A DNA stretch of 64,000 bases from the NCBI GenBank assembly GCA_016721605.1, contig JADKHS010000017.1, positions 1-64,000 of the forward strand. The letters run 5' to 3'. A model generated the notes under the pieces. The model was not told the origin of the DNA, searched no databases, and was given only the letters and a program-made list of their open reading frames with translations. Positions 47,506 to 56,512 of this stretch are shown here, in pieces. The position numbers and the translations under genes are program-made. How positions within the stretch are numbered: the stretch's first letter is position 1; each line of letters opens with the position of its first letter. The DNA is from Nitrosomonadales bacterium. GTDB lineage: Bacteria; Pseudomonadota; Gammaproteobacteria; Burkholderiales; Gallionellaceae.

Positions 47506-47791
47506 GATAATTGATCTCTACCATGCTCTTGAGTTTCTGGCTAGGATGAAAAGTCACTACACGGCGCGCTGTTATAGGGATATCTTCGCCTGTCTTTGGA
47601 TTGCGCCCAGGACGCTGGGGCTTATCACGTAGCTGAAAATTGCCAAAGCCTGATAGCTTGACACTTTCACCATGTTCAAGTTGAGCACGAATTTCTTCGA
47701 AATAAGACTCAACCATATCCTTAGCTTCACGCTTATTCAAGCCAACTTTTTCAAACAGTAAATCCGCGAGCTCTGCTTTGGTTAATGTCAT
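47486..47791 (-). CDS. ihfA: Integration host factor alpha subunit
   Basis: DNA-bending protein, partner of IhfB. 101 residues: MTLTKAELADLLFEKVGLNK, VKLSGFGNFQLRDKPQRPGR, NPKTGEDIPITARRVVTFHP. The beta-arm with RNPKTGE and the conserved proline are intact. Directly after pheT, as in E. coli and most proteobacteria. Confidence 0.95.
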   Translation of the reverse strand: MTLTKAELADLLFEKVGLNKREAKDMVESYFEEIRAQLEHGESVKLSGFGNFQLRDKPQRPGRNPKTGEDIPITARRVVTFHPSQKLKSMVEINYHGKPQA

Positions 47792-47801
47792 TGATCACCC
47801 C

Positions 47802-50153
47802 TTATATACGTAACTGCGCACCATGCTGTTGCAAAACAGCGGCCAAGCGCACAATACTTTGTTCAATTTCACTATCAATTAATGTTTTTGAGTATCTTGC
47901 AATAACACACGGAAAGCAAGGCTTTTTTTTCCGTCCCCCACACCTTTACCACGATACAGATCAAACAGCGCGATTTCTGCCACATACGAGGTATTGCTAC
48001 CTAGCATGGCATCCAATAAAGATTGGGCTGTTACACTTTCATCCACGACTACGGCAAGATCCCGACGTACCCGCGGAAACTTGGATCTCGCTGGCATGTG
48101 GTACATCGGCTGATATCAAGGCATCCAGCTCAACCTCAAACCACACTACTGTCTGCGGAATTCCATACTGCTGCAACCACTTCGGATGCAACTCTCCTAT
48201 CCAACCCACCACTTGCCCATGCAGCAAGACTTGTGCCGAACGTCCCGGGTGGGAAGCAGGGTGCGGCGACGCCGAAAAACTTAATAGTGCCGGAGCAAAC
48301 AACGCTTCTAAATCCGCCTTTACATCATAAAAATCCACGCTACGCGCAGCCACACCCCACTGTTCCGGCAGCGCCGTACCGTAGACCAATCCGGTCACGC
48401 GTTCGTGCTGTGCATAACTACCCGGCTCGGCGGCAAAACAAGCACCTATTTCGAACAGACGAACACGCGGCTCCTTGCGTGCAAGGTTTGATCGCAAAAC
48501 AGCGAGCAGCCCACCGAGCAAACTGCTGCGCATCACGCTCATCTGGCTGGCAATTGGATTCTTCAACGTGACCGGTTCGGCATTGCCGCTTAGGTCGCAC
48601 TCCCACTCCGCGTCCACAAAGGCGTAGGTTATTGCTTCCTGGTAGTCGCGCAGCACCAGCGCTTGGCGCAGCTTGGCCAAGGGGCGCTGCCCCTCGGCCA
48701 GCGGCAACATGGTCATGCGCGCTTGCGGCGGCACAGCTTGTATTTGCTCGTAACCATGTACGCGTGCGACTTCCTCGATTAGATCTTCCTCAATGGTGAT
48801 ATCGAAACGGTAGCTGGGCGGTGTGACACTGAATTCGTCGCCTTTTTGCTGAGCAATCATGCCCAGGCGCAGCAGCATTTGCGCAATCTCTTGCCCTTCC
48901 AGTGACACACCCAACACGCGCTCGATTCGTGGCAAACGTAATTTCACCGGATTGCGAGCGGGCAATTCACCCAGCACCTCACTCACCACACCAGCTTGTC
49001 CGCCGCAAATATCAAGAATCAATTGCGTGGCCCTGTCTAATGCTTCCTTAGTAGCTGCAAAATCCACACCGCGCTCGAAACGAAAAGAAGAATCAGAGCC
49101 AAAACCCAAGCGGCGCGACTTGCCGACAATCACTCCGGGTGCGAAGAACGCGCTCTCCAGAAAGATATCCGTGGTCGCGTCGTCCACAGCACTTTCCGCC
49201 CCGCCCATCACGCCTGCCAATGCGATCGGCTGCATATCATCGGCGATTACCAGCATGTCTTCTTGCAGGTTCACAACTTGCTCATTGAGCAGCTTCAAGC
49301 TTTCCCCTGCACGGGCGAAACGCACTTCAATGTCGCCGTTCAATTTGTTCAGGTCAAAAGCATGCAACGGCTGACCCAACTCAAGCAATACGTAATTGGT
49401 TACGTCCACCAGCGCACTGATGCTGCGCAAGCCGCAGCGCTCCAGACGCTGCACCATCCATGCTGGCGTGGCTGACGTCGCATTTACTCCGGCAATCACG
49501 CGTCCCGCATAGCGTGGGCAAGCGGCTGATGCAGCCACCCGGACCTTACAGCTACGGTCGCAGCCTTGTTTGAAATCTGCTTGGGACAAGGCTTGTAACG
49601 GTGAGCCCGTCAAGGCAGAAACTTCGCGCGCGATGCCATACAACGACAGACAATCGCTACGATTTGGCGTCAACTTGAGCGTGATCTGATGATCGTCAAG
49701 ATCGAGGTGTTCGCGTATGCTCTGCCCAACTACTGCATCAACAGCTAACTCCATTAGACCCTGGCTCTCTTCCGCCAAACCGAGCTCCTTTTCCGAGCAC
49801 ATCATGCCAAACGATGCGACGCCGCGCACCTTGGCCTGCTTGATCTCGATGCCCGACAGCTTCGCTCCGACCAGCGCGCAAGGCGCTTTCATGCCGACAC
49901 TGACGTTCTGCGCGCCGCACACGATACTCAATGGCTCGGCTTGACCTATGTCCACGGTCAACACATTTAGGCGGTCAGCATCAGCATGCTTATCCATGGT
50001 CAACACCTGTGCGACGACTACCTTGTCGAAAGCTGGCGCAACCGCATTCATCGCCTCCACTTCCAACCCAGCCATTGTCAACAGGTGCGCTAGCTCATCA
50101 CTGGAAAGCGATGGGTTGACGAATGAGCGCAGCCAGGATTCGGAAAATTGCAT
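47802..50153 (-). CDS. pheT: Phenylalanyl-tRNA synthetase beta subunit, two frameshifts near end
   Basis: About 783 residues. ATG 50153 (MQFSESWLRSFVNPSLSSDE). N-terminal EMAP/OB tRNA-binding domain (VVAQVLTMDKHADADRLNVL), B3/B4 editing region (LALAGVMGGAESAVDDATTD-type sequence), B5 and the catalytic-like module (SYRFDITIEEDLIEEVARVH), and C-terminal FDX-ACB domain. At about 48078 the frame changes to SKFPRVRRDLAVVVDESVTA. A second change at an A5 run near 47885 leads to LIDSEIEQSIVRLAAVLQQH and GAQLRI at 47802. The enzyme is essential, so both shifts are probably sequencing errors. Confidence 0.93.
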
Positions 50154-50155
50154 AG

Positions 50156-51166
50156 TTAATTAAACTGTTTGAGGAATTGCAGGTCATTTTCGAAGAACAG
50201 CCTGAGGTCATTCACGCCGTAGCGCAGCATGGCCAAGCGCTCCACGCCCATACCGAAAGCACAGCCGATATATTTCTCACTGTCGATACCGATGTGCTTC
50301 AGTACGTTCGGATGCACCATTCCGCAGCCGCCGATCTCTAACCAGCCGCCATTCCAGCTCATATCCATTTCAGCCGAGGGTTCTGTGAACGGGAAGAACG
50401 AGGGACGGAAACGTACTTGCATGTTTAATGTCTCAAAATAGTTCTGCAAGAAGTCGGCAATCACACCCTTGAGGTCAGCGAAGCTCACGTGCTCGCCTAT
50501 CCACAATCCTTCAACCTGATGAAACATCGGCGAATGGGTAGCATCGGAATCCACACGATAGACGCGTCCCGGCGCAATGATGCGTATGTCCGGCATGGTC
50601 AGTTGATGTTGATGTTTCTCCACATGCTCCTGCATGTAGCGGATCTGAATCGGTGAGGTATGCGTGCGCAACACGTGCTGCTCGTCGATGTAGAAAGTGT
50701 CGTGCATGGCACGCGCCGGATGGTCTTCCGGGATATTCAGCGCGGTAAAATTGTAAAAATCGCTTTCGATCTCCGGGCCTTCCGCCACGGCATAACCGAT
50801 TGAATGAAACAACGTCTCGATGCGCTCCAGTGTGCGCGTAATCGGATGCAACCCGCCACAACCTATCCCTCTGCCCGGCAGAGTGACATCCAGCGCCTCC
50901 GCCTTAAGCTTAAGTTGTAACTGGCTATGCTGTAGGGCCTCGCGTCTTTGCTGCAAGGCACTCTCGATGCTTTGCTTAACTTGATTGATCCGCACCCCCG
51001 CTGCTGGACGCTCTTCGGCGGACAGTTTGCCAAGACCTTTCAACAACACAGTCAAACGGCCTTCTTTACCCAGATAGCGCGCCTTGACTTGCTCCAATTC
51101 CGCTGCCTGTTCAATCGCAGCAAACTGTTTCAGTGCTTCGTCGAGAATTTTCTCAAGTTCTTGCAT
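50156..51166 (-). CDS. pheS: Phenylalanyl-tRNA synthetase alpha subunit
   Basis: Class II synthetase catalytic subunit, 336 residues. N-terminal coiled coil (residues 1-90), motif 1 in HPITRTLERIETLFHSIGYA, motif 2 in RIIAPGRVYRVDSDATHSPM-FHQVEG, and motif 3 in GMGVERLAMLRYGVNDLR. The phenylalanine pocket region FRPSFFPFTEPSAEMDM is intact. Two bases before pheT. Complete in one frame. Confidence 0.97.
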   Translation of the reverse strand: MQELEKILDEALKQFAAIEQAAELEQVKARYLGKEGRLTVLLKGLGKLSAEERPAAGVRINQVKQSIESALQQRREALQHSQLQLKLKAEALDVTLPGRGIGCGGLHPITRTLERIETLFHSIGYAVAEGPEIESDFYNFTALNIPEDHPARAMHDTFYIDEQHVLRTHTSPIQIRYMQEHVEKHQHQLTMPDIRIIAPGRVYRVDSDATHSPMFHQVEGLWIGEHVSFADLKGVIADFLQNYFETLNMQVRFRPSFFPFTEPSAEMDMSWNGGWLEIGGCGMVHPNVLKHIGIDSEKYIGCAFGMGVERLAMLRYGVNDLRLFFENDLQFLKQFN

Positions 51167-51184
51167 GACTGGTATTTATTAAGT

Positions 51185-51199
51185 ATCCCCTTTGAAAGG
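51185..51199. other. Perfect short inverted repeat upstream of pheS
   Basis: CCCCTTTGAAAGGGG, 19 bases before the pheS start. It could form a small hairpin affecting pheS translation; no Phe-rich leader peptide was found with it. Confidence 0.4.
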
Positions 51200-51309
51200 G
51201 GAGATAGAGCGGTTAGTGACATAATTGGGCCGAGATCGCAAATCCCCTAAAGTCGCTCAAAAAAGTTAATTGCTAATCAATAACATAATTTGAACGGCTT
51301 TATAAAAAA

Positions 51310-51338
51310 CAAAAAAGAGGCGCCGAACGCCTCTTTAA
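51310..51338 (-). terminator. Rho-independent terminator after rplT
   Basis: On the minus strand AAAGAGGCGTTCGGCGCCTC followed by TTTTTTG: stem GAGGCG-C with a tight TTCG-type loop and a T tract, 18 bases after the rplT stop. It separates infC-rpmI-rplT from pheST. Confidence 0.9.
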
Positions 51339-51355
51339 TGTAGTGTAGCTTGAGC

Positions 51356-51716
51356 TTAAACGCCGAGGCTGGCTTTGGCCTGTCCGACAATTTGTATAAA
51401 GGCAAGCTTATCAAATACGGCAATATCCGCCAATACCTTACGGTCGATGCTAATCGCAGCTTTCTTGAGGCCGTTCATGAAAACGCTGTAGCTCAATCCT
51501 TGCTCACGTGCCGCTGCATTGATACGTGCAATCCACAATGTGCGGAACTGGCGCTTGCGTTGCCGACGATCACGGTAGGCGTATTGACCAGCCTTCATTA
51601 CTGCTTCTTTGGCAATACGATAGACGTTTTTACGGCGGCCACGGTAACCCCTTGGCCAGATCTAAAACTTTCTTATGGCGCGCTCGCGCCGTTACACCAC
51701 GTTTAACTCTTGGCAT
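51356..51716 (-). CDS. rplT: Ribosomal protein L20, frameshifted
   Basis: About 119 residues. ATG 51716 gives MPRVKRGVTARARHKKVLDL then AKG; an extra G in the run AAGGGG near 51647 breaks the frame. The corrected reading is YRGRRKNVYRIAKEAVMKAG, then QYAYRDRRQRKRQFRTLWIA, ending GQAKASLGV at 51356. L20 is needed for 50S assembly and represses its own operon, so a real frameshift is very unlikely. This is the clearest homopolymer error in the window. Confidence 0.95.
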
Positions 51717-51725
51717 GTTCTACTC

Positions 51726-51923
51726 TTATGCGTAGGGCATCATGGCGCGAATAGACGCCGTGTTGCTTGCGTGAACTTCAGTGATACCACGCAATTGACG
51801 CTTACTCTTGGTGGTCTTTTTGGTCAGGATGTGGCGTTTGAATGCTTGTGCGCGCTTGATACTGCCGCCTGCACGCACTTTGAAGCGCTTTGCAGCACCA
51901 CTTTTTGTTTTCATTTTAGGCAT
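51726..51923 (-). CDS. rpmI: Ribosomal protein L35
   Basis: 65 residues: MPKMKTKSGAAKRFKVRAGG, SIKRAQAFKRHILTKKTTKS, then HASNTASIRAMMPYA. ATG 51923 has AAAGGAGT upstream. Ten bases before rplT in the IF3 operon. Confidence 0.95.
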   Translation of the reverse strand: MPKMKTKSGAAKRFKVRAGGSIKRAQAFKRHILTKKTTKSKRQLRGITEVHASNTASIRAMMPYA

Positions 51924-52046
51924 AACTACTCCTTTATTTGATGACATCAGGAGGCTCCTGGTAGGAACTCTTTAAAACCTGGAATCACTTATCCGGGACT
52001 GTTTACTACTAATCTGCTCTGACCAGTCCCTTAACCCGAGCAGTAT

Positions 52047-52076
52047 CAAAAAATCACCTCGGCATGACCGGAGGTT
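52047..52076 (-). terminator. Hairpin with T tract between infC and rpmI (possible attenuator)
   Basis: Minus strand ACCTCCGGTCATGCCGAGGT folds into a bulged seven-pair stem and is followed by GATTTTTTG, 12 bases after the infC stop. It would reduce readthrough into rpmI-rplT. L20 autoregulation acts in this leader in other bacteria, so a regulated attenuator is possible. Confidence 0.6.
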
Positions 52077-52087
52077 TACCTCATAAA

Positions 52088-52606
52088 TTATTTTTTCTTC
52101 GGTGCCAGTACCATTACCATCTGACGACCTTCCATTTTAGGATACTGTTCAACGGTACCATACTCTCCAAGATCAGCCATAACCCGCTCTATCATTTGCA
52201 TGCCAATATTCTGATGTGCGATCTCACGCCCACGAAAACGTAACGTAATTTTGGTCTTATCACCTTCCCCTAGAAATCGAATCAGGTTACGCAACTTAAT
52301 GTTGTAATCACCATCATCCGTACCAGGCCTGAACTTGACTTCCTTTATCTGAATCTGCTTTTGTTTAAGCTTAGCCTCATGCTGCTTTTTGCTCTCAGCA
52401 TACTTAAACTTGCCAATATCCATGATACGACAAACCGGCGGCTCCGCCATTGGCGCAACTTCCACCAGATCTAAATCAGCCTCTTCAGCCAAACGTAACG
52501 CTTCCGCAACTGCCACAACACCAAGTGGCTCCCCTTCTACACCAACAAGCCGCACCTGAGGCGCTGTTATTTGCTCGTTGAGGCGTTGTTCTTTATCCTG
52601 AGCTAT
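52088..52606 (-). CDS. infC: Translation initiation factor IF-3, AUA start
   Basis: 172 residues from a non-standard ATA codon at 52606: IAQDKEQRLNEQITAPQVRL then VGVEGEPLGVVAV, matching IF-3 N-termini. No ATG, GTG or TTG in this frame lies between the thrS stop and this codon; a GTG at 52555 would cut off 17 conserved residues. GGAG lies eight bases upstream. IF-3 itself discriminates against rare start codons and controls its own synthesis, usually through AUU, so AUA fits the same autoregulation. The C-domain has IKEVKFRPGTDDGDYNIKLR and ITLRFRGREIAH. Confidence 0.93.
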   Translation of the reverse strand: MAQDKEQRLNEQITAPQVRLVGVEGEPLGVVAVAEALRLAEEADLDLVEVAPMAEPPVCRIMDIGKFKYAESKKQHEAKLKQKQIQIKEVKFRPGTDDGDYNIKLRNLIRFLGEGDKTKITLRFRGREIAHQNIGMQMIERVMADLGEYGTVEQYPKMEGRQMVMVLAPKKK

Positions 52607-52627
52607 TGCAGTTTCTCCATCAAAAAA

Positions 52628-54541
52628 TTAAACCGTACTACCCGCTTGCAGTTCCAACTGTAGGTGTTGCAATAACACCGCCATTGACATCTGCCCAAGA
52701 TCATCACCTTTTCGGGTCCGCAGGGCAACCAAGCCAGCAGCCATTTCCTTATCACCTACTATCAGTATATAAGGTAATTTTTGTAAGCTATATTCTCGTA
52801 TTTTATAGGTAATTTTCTCATTACGCAAATCCAAGCCCACACGAAACCCAGCTGCTCGCAAAGTTTCTGCCACTTGAGTAGCATAACTATCATGTACCTG
52901 CGAGATATTCACCACTGCCATCTGCACTGGCGACAACCACAGCGGGAAAGCTCCAGCGTGATGTTCGATAAGAATTCCCATAAAACGCTCTAACGAACCA
53001 AGAATAGCGCGGTGCAGCATCACCGGCGCTTTACGCGTATTGTCCTCGTCCACATATTCCGCGCCCAAGCGTACCGGCAGGTTAAAATCCAACTGGATGG
53101 TGCCGCATTGCCACACACGACCCAATGTGTCTTTCAAAGAGAATTCTATTTTCGGCCCATAGAATGCCCCCTCACCGGGCTGTAATTCATATTCCAGGTC
53201 ATTCTGACGTAATGCCGCAGCCAGTGCCGCCTCCGCCTTATCCCAAGTTTCATCGGAACCAACACGTTTCTCTGGGCGAGTAGAAAGTTTTACCAAAACA
53301 TCATTGAAACCAAAATCTGCGTACACCTTTTGCAACATCACGATGAAATCCGCTACTTCACTTTCGATCTGACGTTCGGTACAGAAAACATGTGCATCAT
53401 CCTGGGTAAAGCCGCGCACTCGCATCAAGCCATGTAGAGAACCGGACGGCTCATTACGATGACAGGATCCAAATTCGGCCAGACGCAGGGGTAACTCGCG
53501 ATAACTGCGCAGGCCGTAATTAAAAATCTGTACGTGCCCCGGACAATTCATCGGCTTCACCGCAAAGTCCCGCGCCTCTGAATGAGTAGTAAACATATTG
53601 TCGTGATAATTTTCCCAATGCCCAGATTTCTCCCAAAGCGTACGATCCATCATGGTGGGAGTGCGAACTTCCTGATAACCATACTCGCGGAACTTGCCGC
53701 GCATGTAGCTCTCGACTACCTGCCAGATGACCCAACCATTCGGATGCCAAAACACCATGCCGGGCGCATCGTCTTGCATGTGAAACAAATTAAGCTGCTT
53801 GGCAAGTTTTCGATGATCACGTTTCTCCGCCTCTTCCAAGCGGTGTAGATAGGCATCAAGATCTTCTTTCTTAGCCCAGGCAGTACCATAAATACGCTGC
53901 AACATGGCATTACGTTGATCGCCGCGCCAGTAAGCGCCAGCCACACTCATCAACTTGAACACCTTAAGCTTGCCAGTGGACGGTACATGCGGGCCACGGC
54001 ACAGATCGGTGAAATCACCTTCAGTGTAAAGTGACACAGCCTGCTCGACGGGAATAGATTCGATAATCTCCGCCTTATAATACTCCCCTATGCTTTTGAA
54101 ATAGGCTACCGCTTCGTCGCGTGGCAGCTCTTTGCGCGTTACCGGAATATCGCGCCTAGCTAATTCCACCATGCGTTTTTCTAGCGCCACCAAATCATCT
54201 GGGGTAAACGGACGTGCATAAGAAAAGTCATAGTAGAACCCATTTTCAATCACCGGGCCAATCGTCACTTGAGCCTCGGGAAATAACTCCTTAACTGCGT
54301 AGGCCAAAAGATGGGCCGTGGAATGGCGAATAATCTCCAACCCATCCTCGTCCTTATCGGTGATGATGGACAAAGCTGCATCAGAGACAATAAGGTGTGA
54401 AGTGTCAACCAGATGCCCATCAACCTTACCGGCCAGCGCCGCACGCGCCAAGCCTGCGCCTATACTTTGCGCAACTTCAGCGACGGTAACGGGTTGCGCG
54501 AAACTGCGTTGCGAGCCATCTGGCAATGTAATACAAGGCAT
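52628..54541 (-). CDS. thrS: Threonyl-tRNA synthetase
   Basis: 637 residues, complete. TGS domain (ITLPDGSQRSFAQPVTVAEV), editing domain with HSTAHLLAYAVKELFP and the C/H zinc site region (VSLYTEGDFTDLCRGPHVPS), class II core with MNCPGHVQIF, RVRGFTQDDAHVFC, and a C-terminal anticodon-binding domain (VDLRNEKITYKIREYSLQ-like). ATG 54541 follows an AT-rich stretch with a weak ribosome binding site. First gene of thrS-infC-rpmI-rplT. 21 bases before infC. Confidence 0.97.
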   Translation of the reverse strand: MPCITLPDGSQRSFAQPVTVAEVAQSIGAGLARAALAGKVDGHLVDTSHLIVSDAALSIITDKDEDGLEIIRHSTAHLLAYAVKELFPEAQVTIGPVIENGFYYDFSYARPFTPDDLVALEKRMVELARRDIPVTRKELPRDEAVAYFKSIGEYYKAEIIESIPVEQAVSLYTEGDFTDLCRGPHVPSTGKLKVFKLMSVAGAYWRGDQRNAMLQRIYGTAWAKKEDLDAYLHRLEEAEKRDHRKLAKQLNLFHMQDDAPGMVFWHPNGWVIWQVVESYMRGKFREYGYQEVRTPTMMDRTLWEKSGHWENYHDNMFTTHSEARDFAVKPMNCPGHVQIFNYGLRSYRELPLRLAEFGSCHRNEPSGSLHGLMRVRGFTQDDAHVFCTERQIESEVADFIVMLQKVYADFGFNDVLVKLSTRPEKRVGSDETWDKAEAALAAALRQNDLEYELQPGEGAFYGPKIEFSLKDTLGRVWQCGTIQLDFNLPVRLGAEYVDEDNTRKAPVMLHRAILGSLERFMGILIEHHAGAFPLWLSPVQMAVVNISQVHDSYATQVAETLRAAGFRVGLDLRNEKITYKIREYSLQKLPYILIVGDKEMAAGLVALRTRKGDDLGQMSMAVLLQHLQLELQAGSTV

Positions 54542-54599
54542 ATATATATATTAATTAAAGTAAAAAAGTGAGACACCCGCACACATAAACAAACTACGG

Positions 54600-54964
54600 A
54601 AAACTTCTAAAATGCTTAACGTGCGGCAGGGCCGTATTGATTATATTTATATTTTGGTAAGGGTGTGAATAATTTTATTTGTGTGATCACATGGCAAGCC
54701 CCAATCATCCATGCACACCTTTTGATCAACGATTTCGAATGTTTACCGTGCTAAGCTCTGATCATATGCCTCGCCGCTCTTGCCAGCTTGCATAGCGCTT
54801 ACGGCGTGATTTCTGGCTTCAAAATGCTGACACAGATCTCATTATCACGCTTGACCATATGGTGATTACCGGTAGATCGTTTCATGGCTGATCTGCGATA
54901 ACCGCTTGATCTAATTCTCCACCTACCCACGAGCGATGCAGAGCGGAGTGTCTGCGAACGTTCT
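54600..54964 (-). pseudogene. IS30-family transposase relic
   Basis: Minus strand gives QISHETIYR near 54869-54895. After stops and a frame change it gives DLCQHFEARNH followed by RRKRYASWQERRGI near 54765-54840. This is the IS30 order SHETIYRxI, DLYRHLR, RRKRYGSxxxRRGQI. The remaining transposase, including the DDE motif, cannot be found and the right-hand part towards thrS is unrecognisable. An old degraded insertion. Confidence 0.6.
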
Positions 54965-55240
54965 TCATCAAACTACATGGCATTTTCGGCACCAGCCAAA
55001 GATTTGCCCGGACGCAGCACGGCGGTCACTAAGGTACCGAGGTGAACTTTAAACACCAGCAAAAGCTTAGTAATAGTGACCGTACGGTCGCTGTAAAAAA
55101 AGCGCCTGCTGTCCATAGGTGGTAGTGGCGCTGTGGTCGAAATCAAGGGGGGATCATCTGCACTGCATCAATAAATCATGTAGTTTGACATACAGGGATC
55201 AGTAATAGCTGCGATCAAGTGATCAATCTGGTTAATACGA
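54965..55240 (-). pseudogene. IS1380-family transposase relic
   Basis: Minus strand pieces: LDFDHSATTTYGQQALFLQR near 55110-55150, then in a shifted frame LLLVFKVHLGTLVTAVLRPG and KSLAGAENAM near 54983-55075. This matches the IS1380 segment LDFDHxxxxxYGQQ followed by LVTAxLRPGKxPxGAEN, whose first aspartates belong to the active site. The similarity stops abruptly where the IS30 relic begins, suggesting one element inserted in the other. Confidence 0.6.
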
Positions 55241-55354
55241 CACCCCACATTTTCGCCATTTTTATGCGAAATTAGGCTAGATAAATACCAAATGGCTTGT
55301 CGCATCATTAAATTAGCCCAACACACCCACTTTCATACGCATCATTACCGCCCA

Positions 55355-55771
55355 TTATTTATTTTTCGGATCAGTTATAAATCCGATTTTACTCAACCCG
55401 CCAGACTGTGCGGCAGCCATTATTTCTACAATTTTTTCATATTGAGTAGTACGTTCTGCACGTATATGCAGCTCAGGCTGCGGTGTCTTTTTCGAAGCCT
55501 CAGCGATACGGACATTCATTTGCGCCGCATCAATAGTTTCATTATTCCAATACATAAGGCCTTGCGCGTCAATCGACAAGTTGATGTTCTCCGGTTTGAT
55601 TTCATCGCGCTGGTTGGTCGCGCGTGGTAAATCAATTTTTACGCTATGGTTTATCACCGGAATTGTGATGATAAATATAATTAACAACACCAGCATGACA
55701 TCGACTAACGGTGTCGTGTTAATTTCCGGGTTAAAGTCGTCGTCCGTATCAGACAGAGAGCCCATTCCCAT
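55355..55771 (-). CDS. exbD: ExbD/TolR biopolymer transport protein (second copy)
   Basis: 138 residues: acidic N-terminus SLSDTDDDFNPEINTTPLVD, one membrane helix VMLVLLIIFIITIPVINH carrying the proton-path aspartate (PLVDVML), then a periplasmic domain with RATNQRDEIKPENINLSIDA and HIRAERTTQYEKIVEIMAAA. Third gene of tonB-exbB-exbD; start overlaps the exbB stop by one base. Complete. Confidence 0.93.
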   Translation of the reverse strand: MGMGSLSDTDDDFNPEINTTPLVDVMLVLLIIFIITIPVINHSVKIDLPRATNQRDEIKPENINLSIDAQGLMYWNNETIDAAQMNVRIAEASKKTPQPELHIRAERTTQYEKIVEIMAAAQSGGLSKIGFITDPKNK

Positions 55772-56499
55772 TATGCACTCCTGACGGCGACAATTTTAGC
55801 GCCATTATCGCCGACAGTCTCAGTACTGCTGGAGCGGGCGCCAGTAATAAACAGCGCATGCAAATCGAATCCAAACTTATTCAGTTTTGCAATAGTGGAT
55901 TTATTGCTTCGGACTAAAGCGTTATAGCCAAAGGTGGCCGGAATCGCTACCGCCAAGCCTAGCGCGGTCATAATCAATGCTTCGCCTACTGGTCCGGCGA
56001 CCTTGTCGATACTAGCTTGTCCCGAAGTGCCGATCGATACAAGAGCGTGATAAATACCCCACACCGTACCAAGCAGACCGACAAATGGCGCGGTCGAACC
56101 GACCGATGCCAATACAGCCATACCGGTTTGCAGCTTACCGGAAGTGTCATCTATCGCTTGCCGCAATGACAGCGTAACCCAATCGCTGACTAATAGCTGG
56201 TCGTGCAAATGACCTTTGTGCGCAGCATGATGGCGCATAGCAATCACACCTGCCTGTGCAATATCGGAAAATGGATTGTTGGTACCAAGCGTGGCAACAC
56301 CTTCGGCCAAGTTAGTGGTATCCCAAAATGCGTGACCGGCAGCATGTGACGCACGACGATAGCTCAATAGCTGAAGAGCTTTAGTGACAATCACGTACCA
56401 GGATGCGATCGACATAACGACAAGTAGTACAGTGACGCCCTTGGTGATTAAATCACCTTGAATCCATAAACTATCTAGTCCATAAGGAGTTGTTTGCAT
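55771..56499 (-). CDS. exbB: ExbB proton channel protein (second copy)
   Basis: About 242 residues from ATG 56499 (MQTTPYGLDSLWIQGDLITK). Helices: GVTVLLVVMSIASWYVIVTK, LASVGSTAPFVGLLGTVWGI and GEALIMTALGLAVAIPATFG. The long periplasmic/cytoplasmic arrangement is typical of TonB-linked ExbB. A longer in-frame reading to 56685 runs into tonB and is not used. Between tonB and exbD. Confidence 0.93.
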   Translation of the reverse strand: MQTTPYGLDSLWIQGDLITKGVTVLLVVMSIASWYVIVTKALQLLSYRRASHAAGHAFWDTTNLAEGVATLGTNNPFSDIAQAGVIAMRHHAAHKGHLHDQLLVSDWVTLSLRQAIDDTSGKLQTGMAVLASVGSTAPFVGLLGTVWGIYHALVSIGTSGQASIDKVAGPVGEALIMTALGLAVAIPATFGYNALVRSNKSTIAKLNKFGFDLHALFITGARSSSTETVGDNGAKIVAVRSA

Positions 56500-56512
56500 G
56501 ATGATTCTTTCT

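Noticed and set aside
51185..51199. Phenylalanine attenuator before pheS
   Set aside because: There is a short perfect hairpin but no leader peptide rich in Phe codons and no T tract.
54545..55300. tRNA gene upstream of thrS
   Set aside because: No cloverleaf with a GGTTCGAATCC-type T arm was found; the region is better explained by transposase relics.
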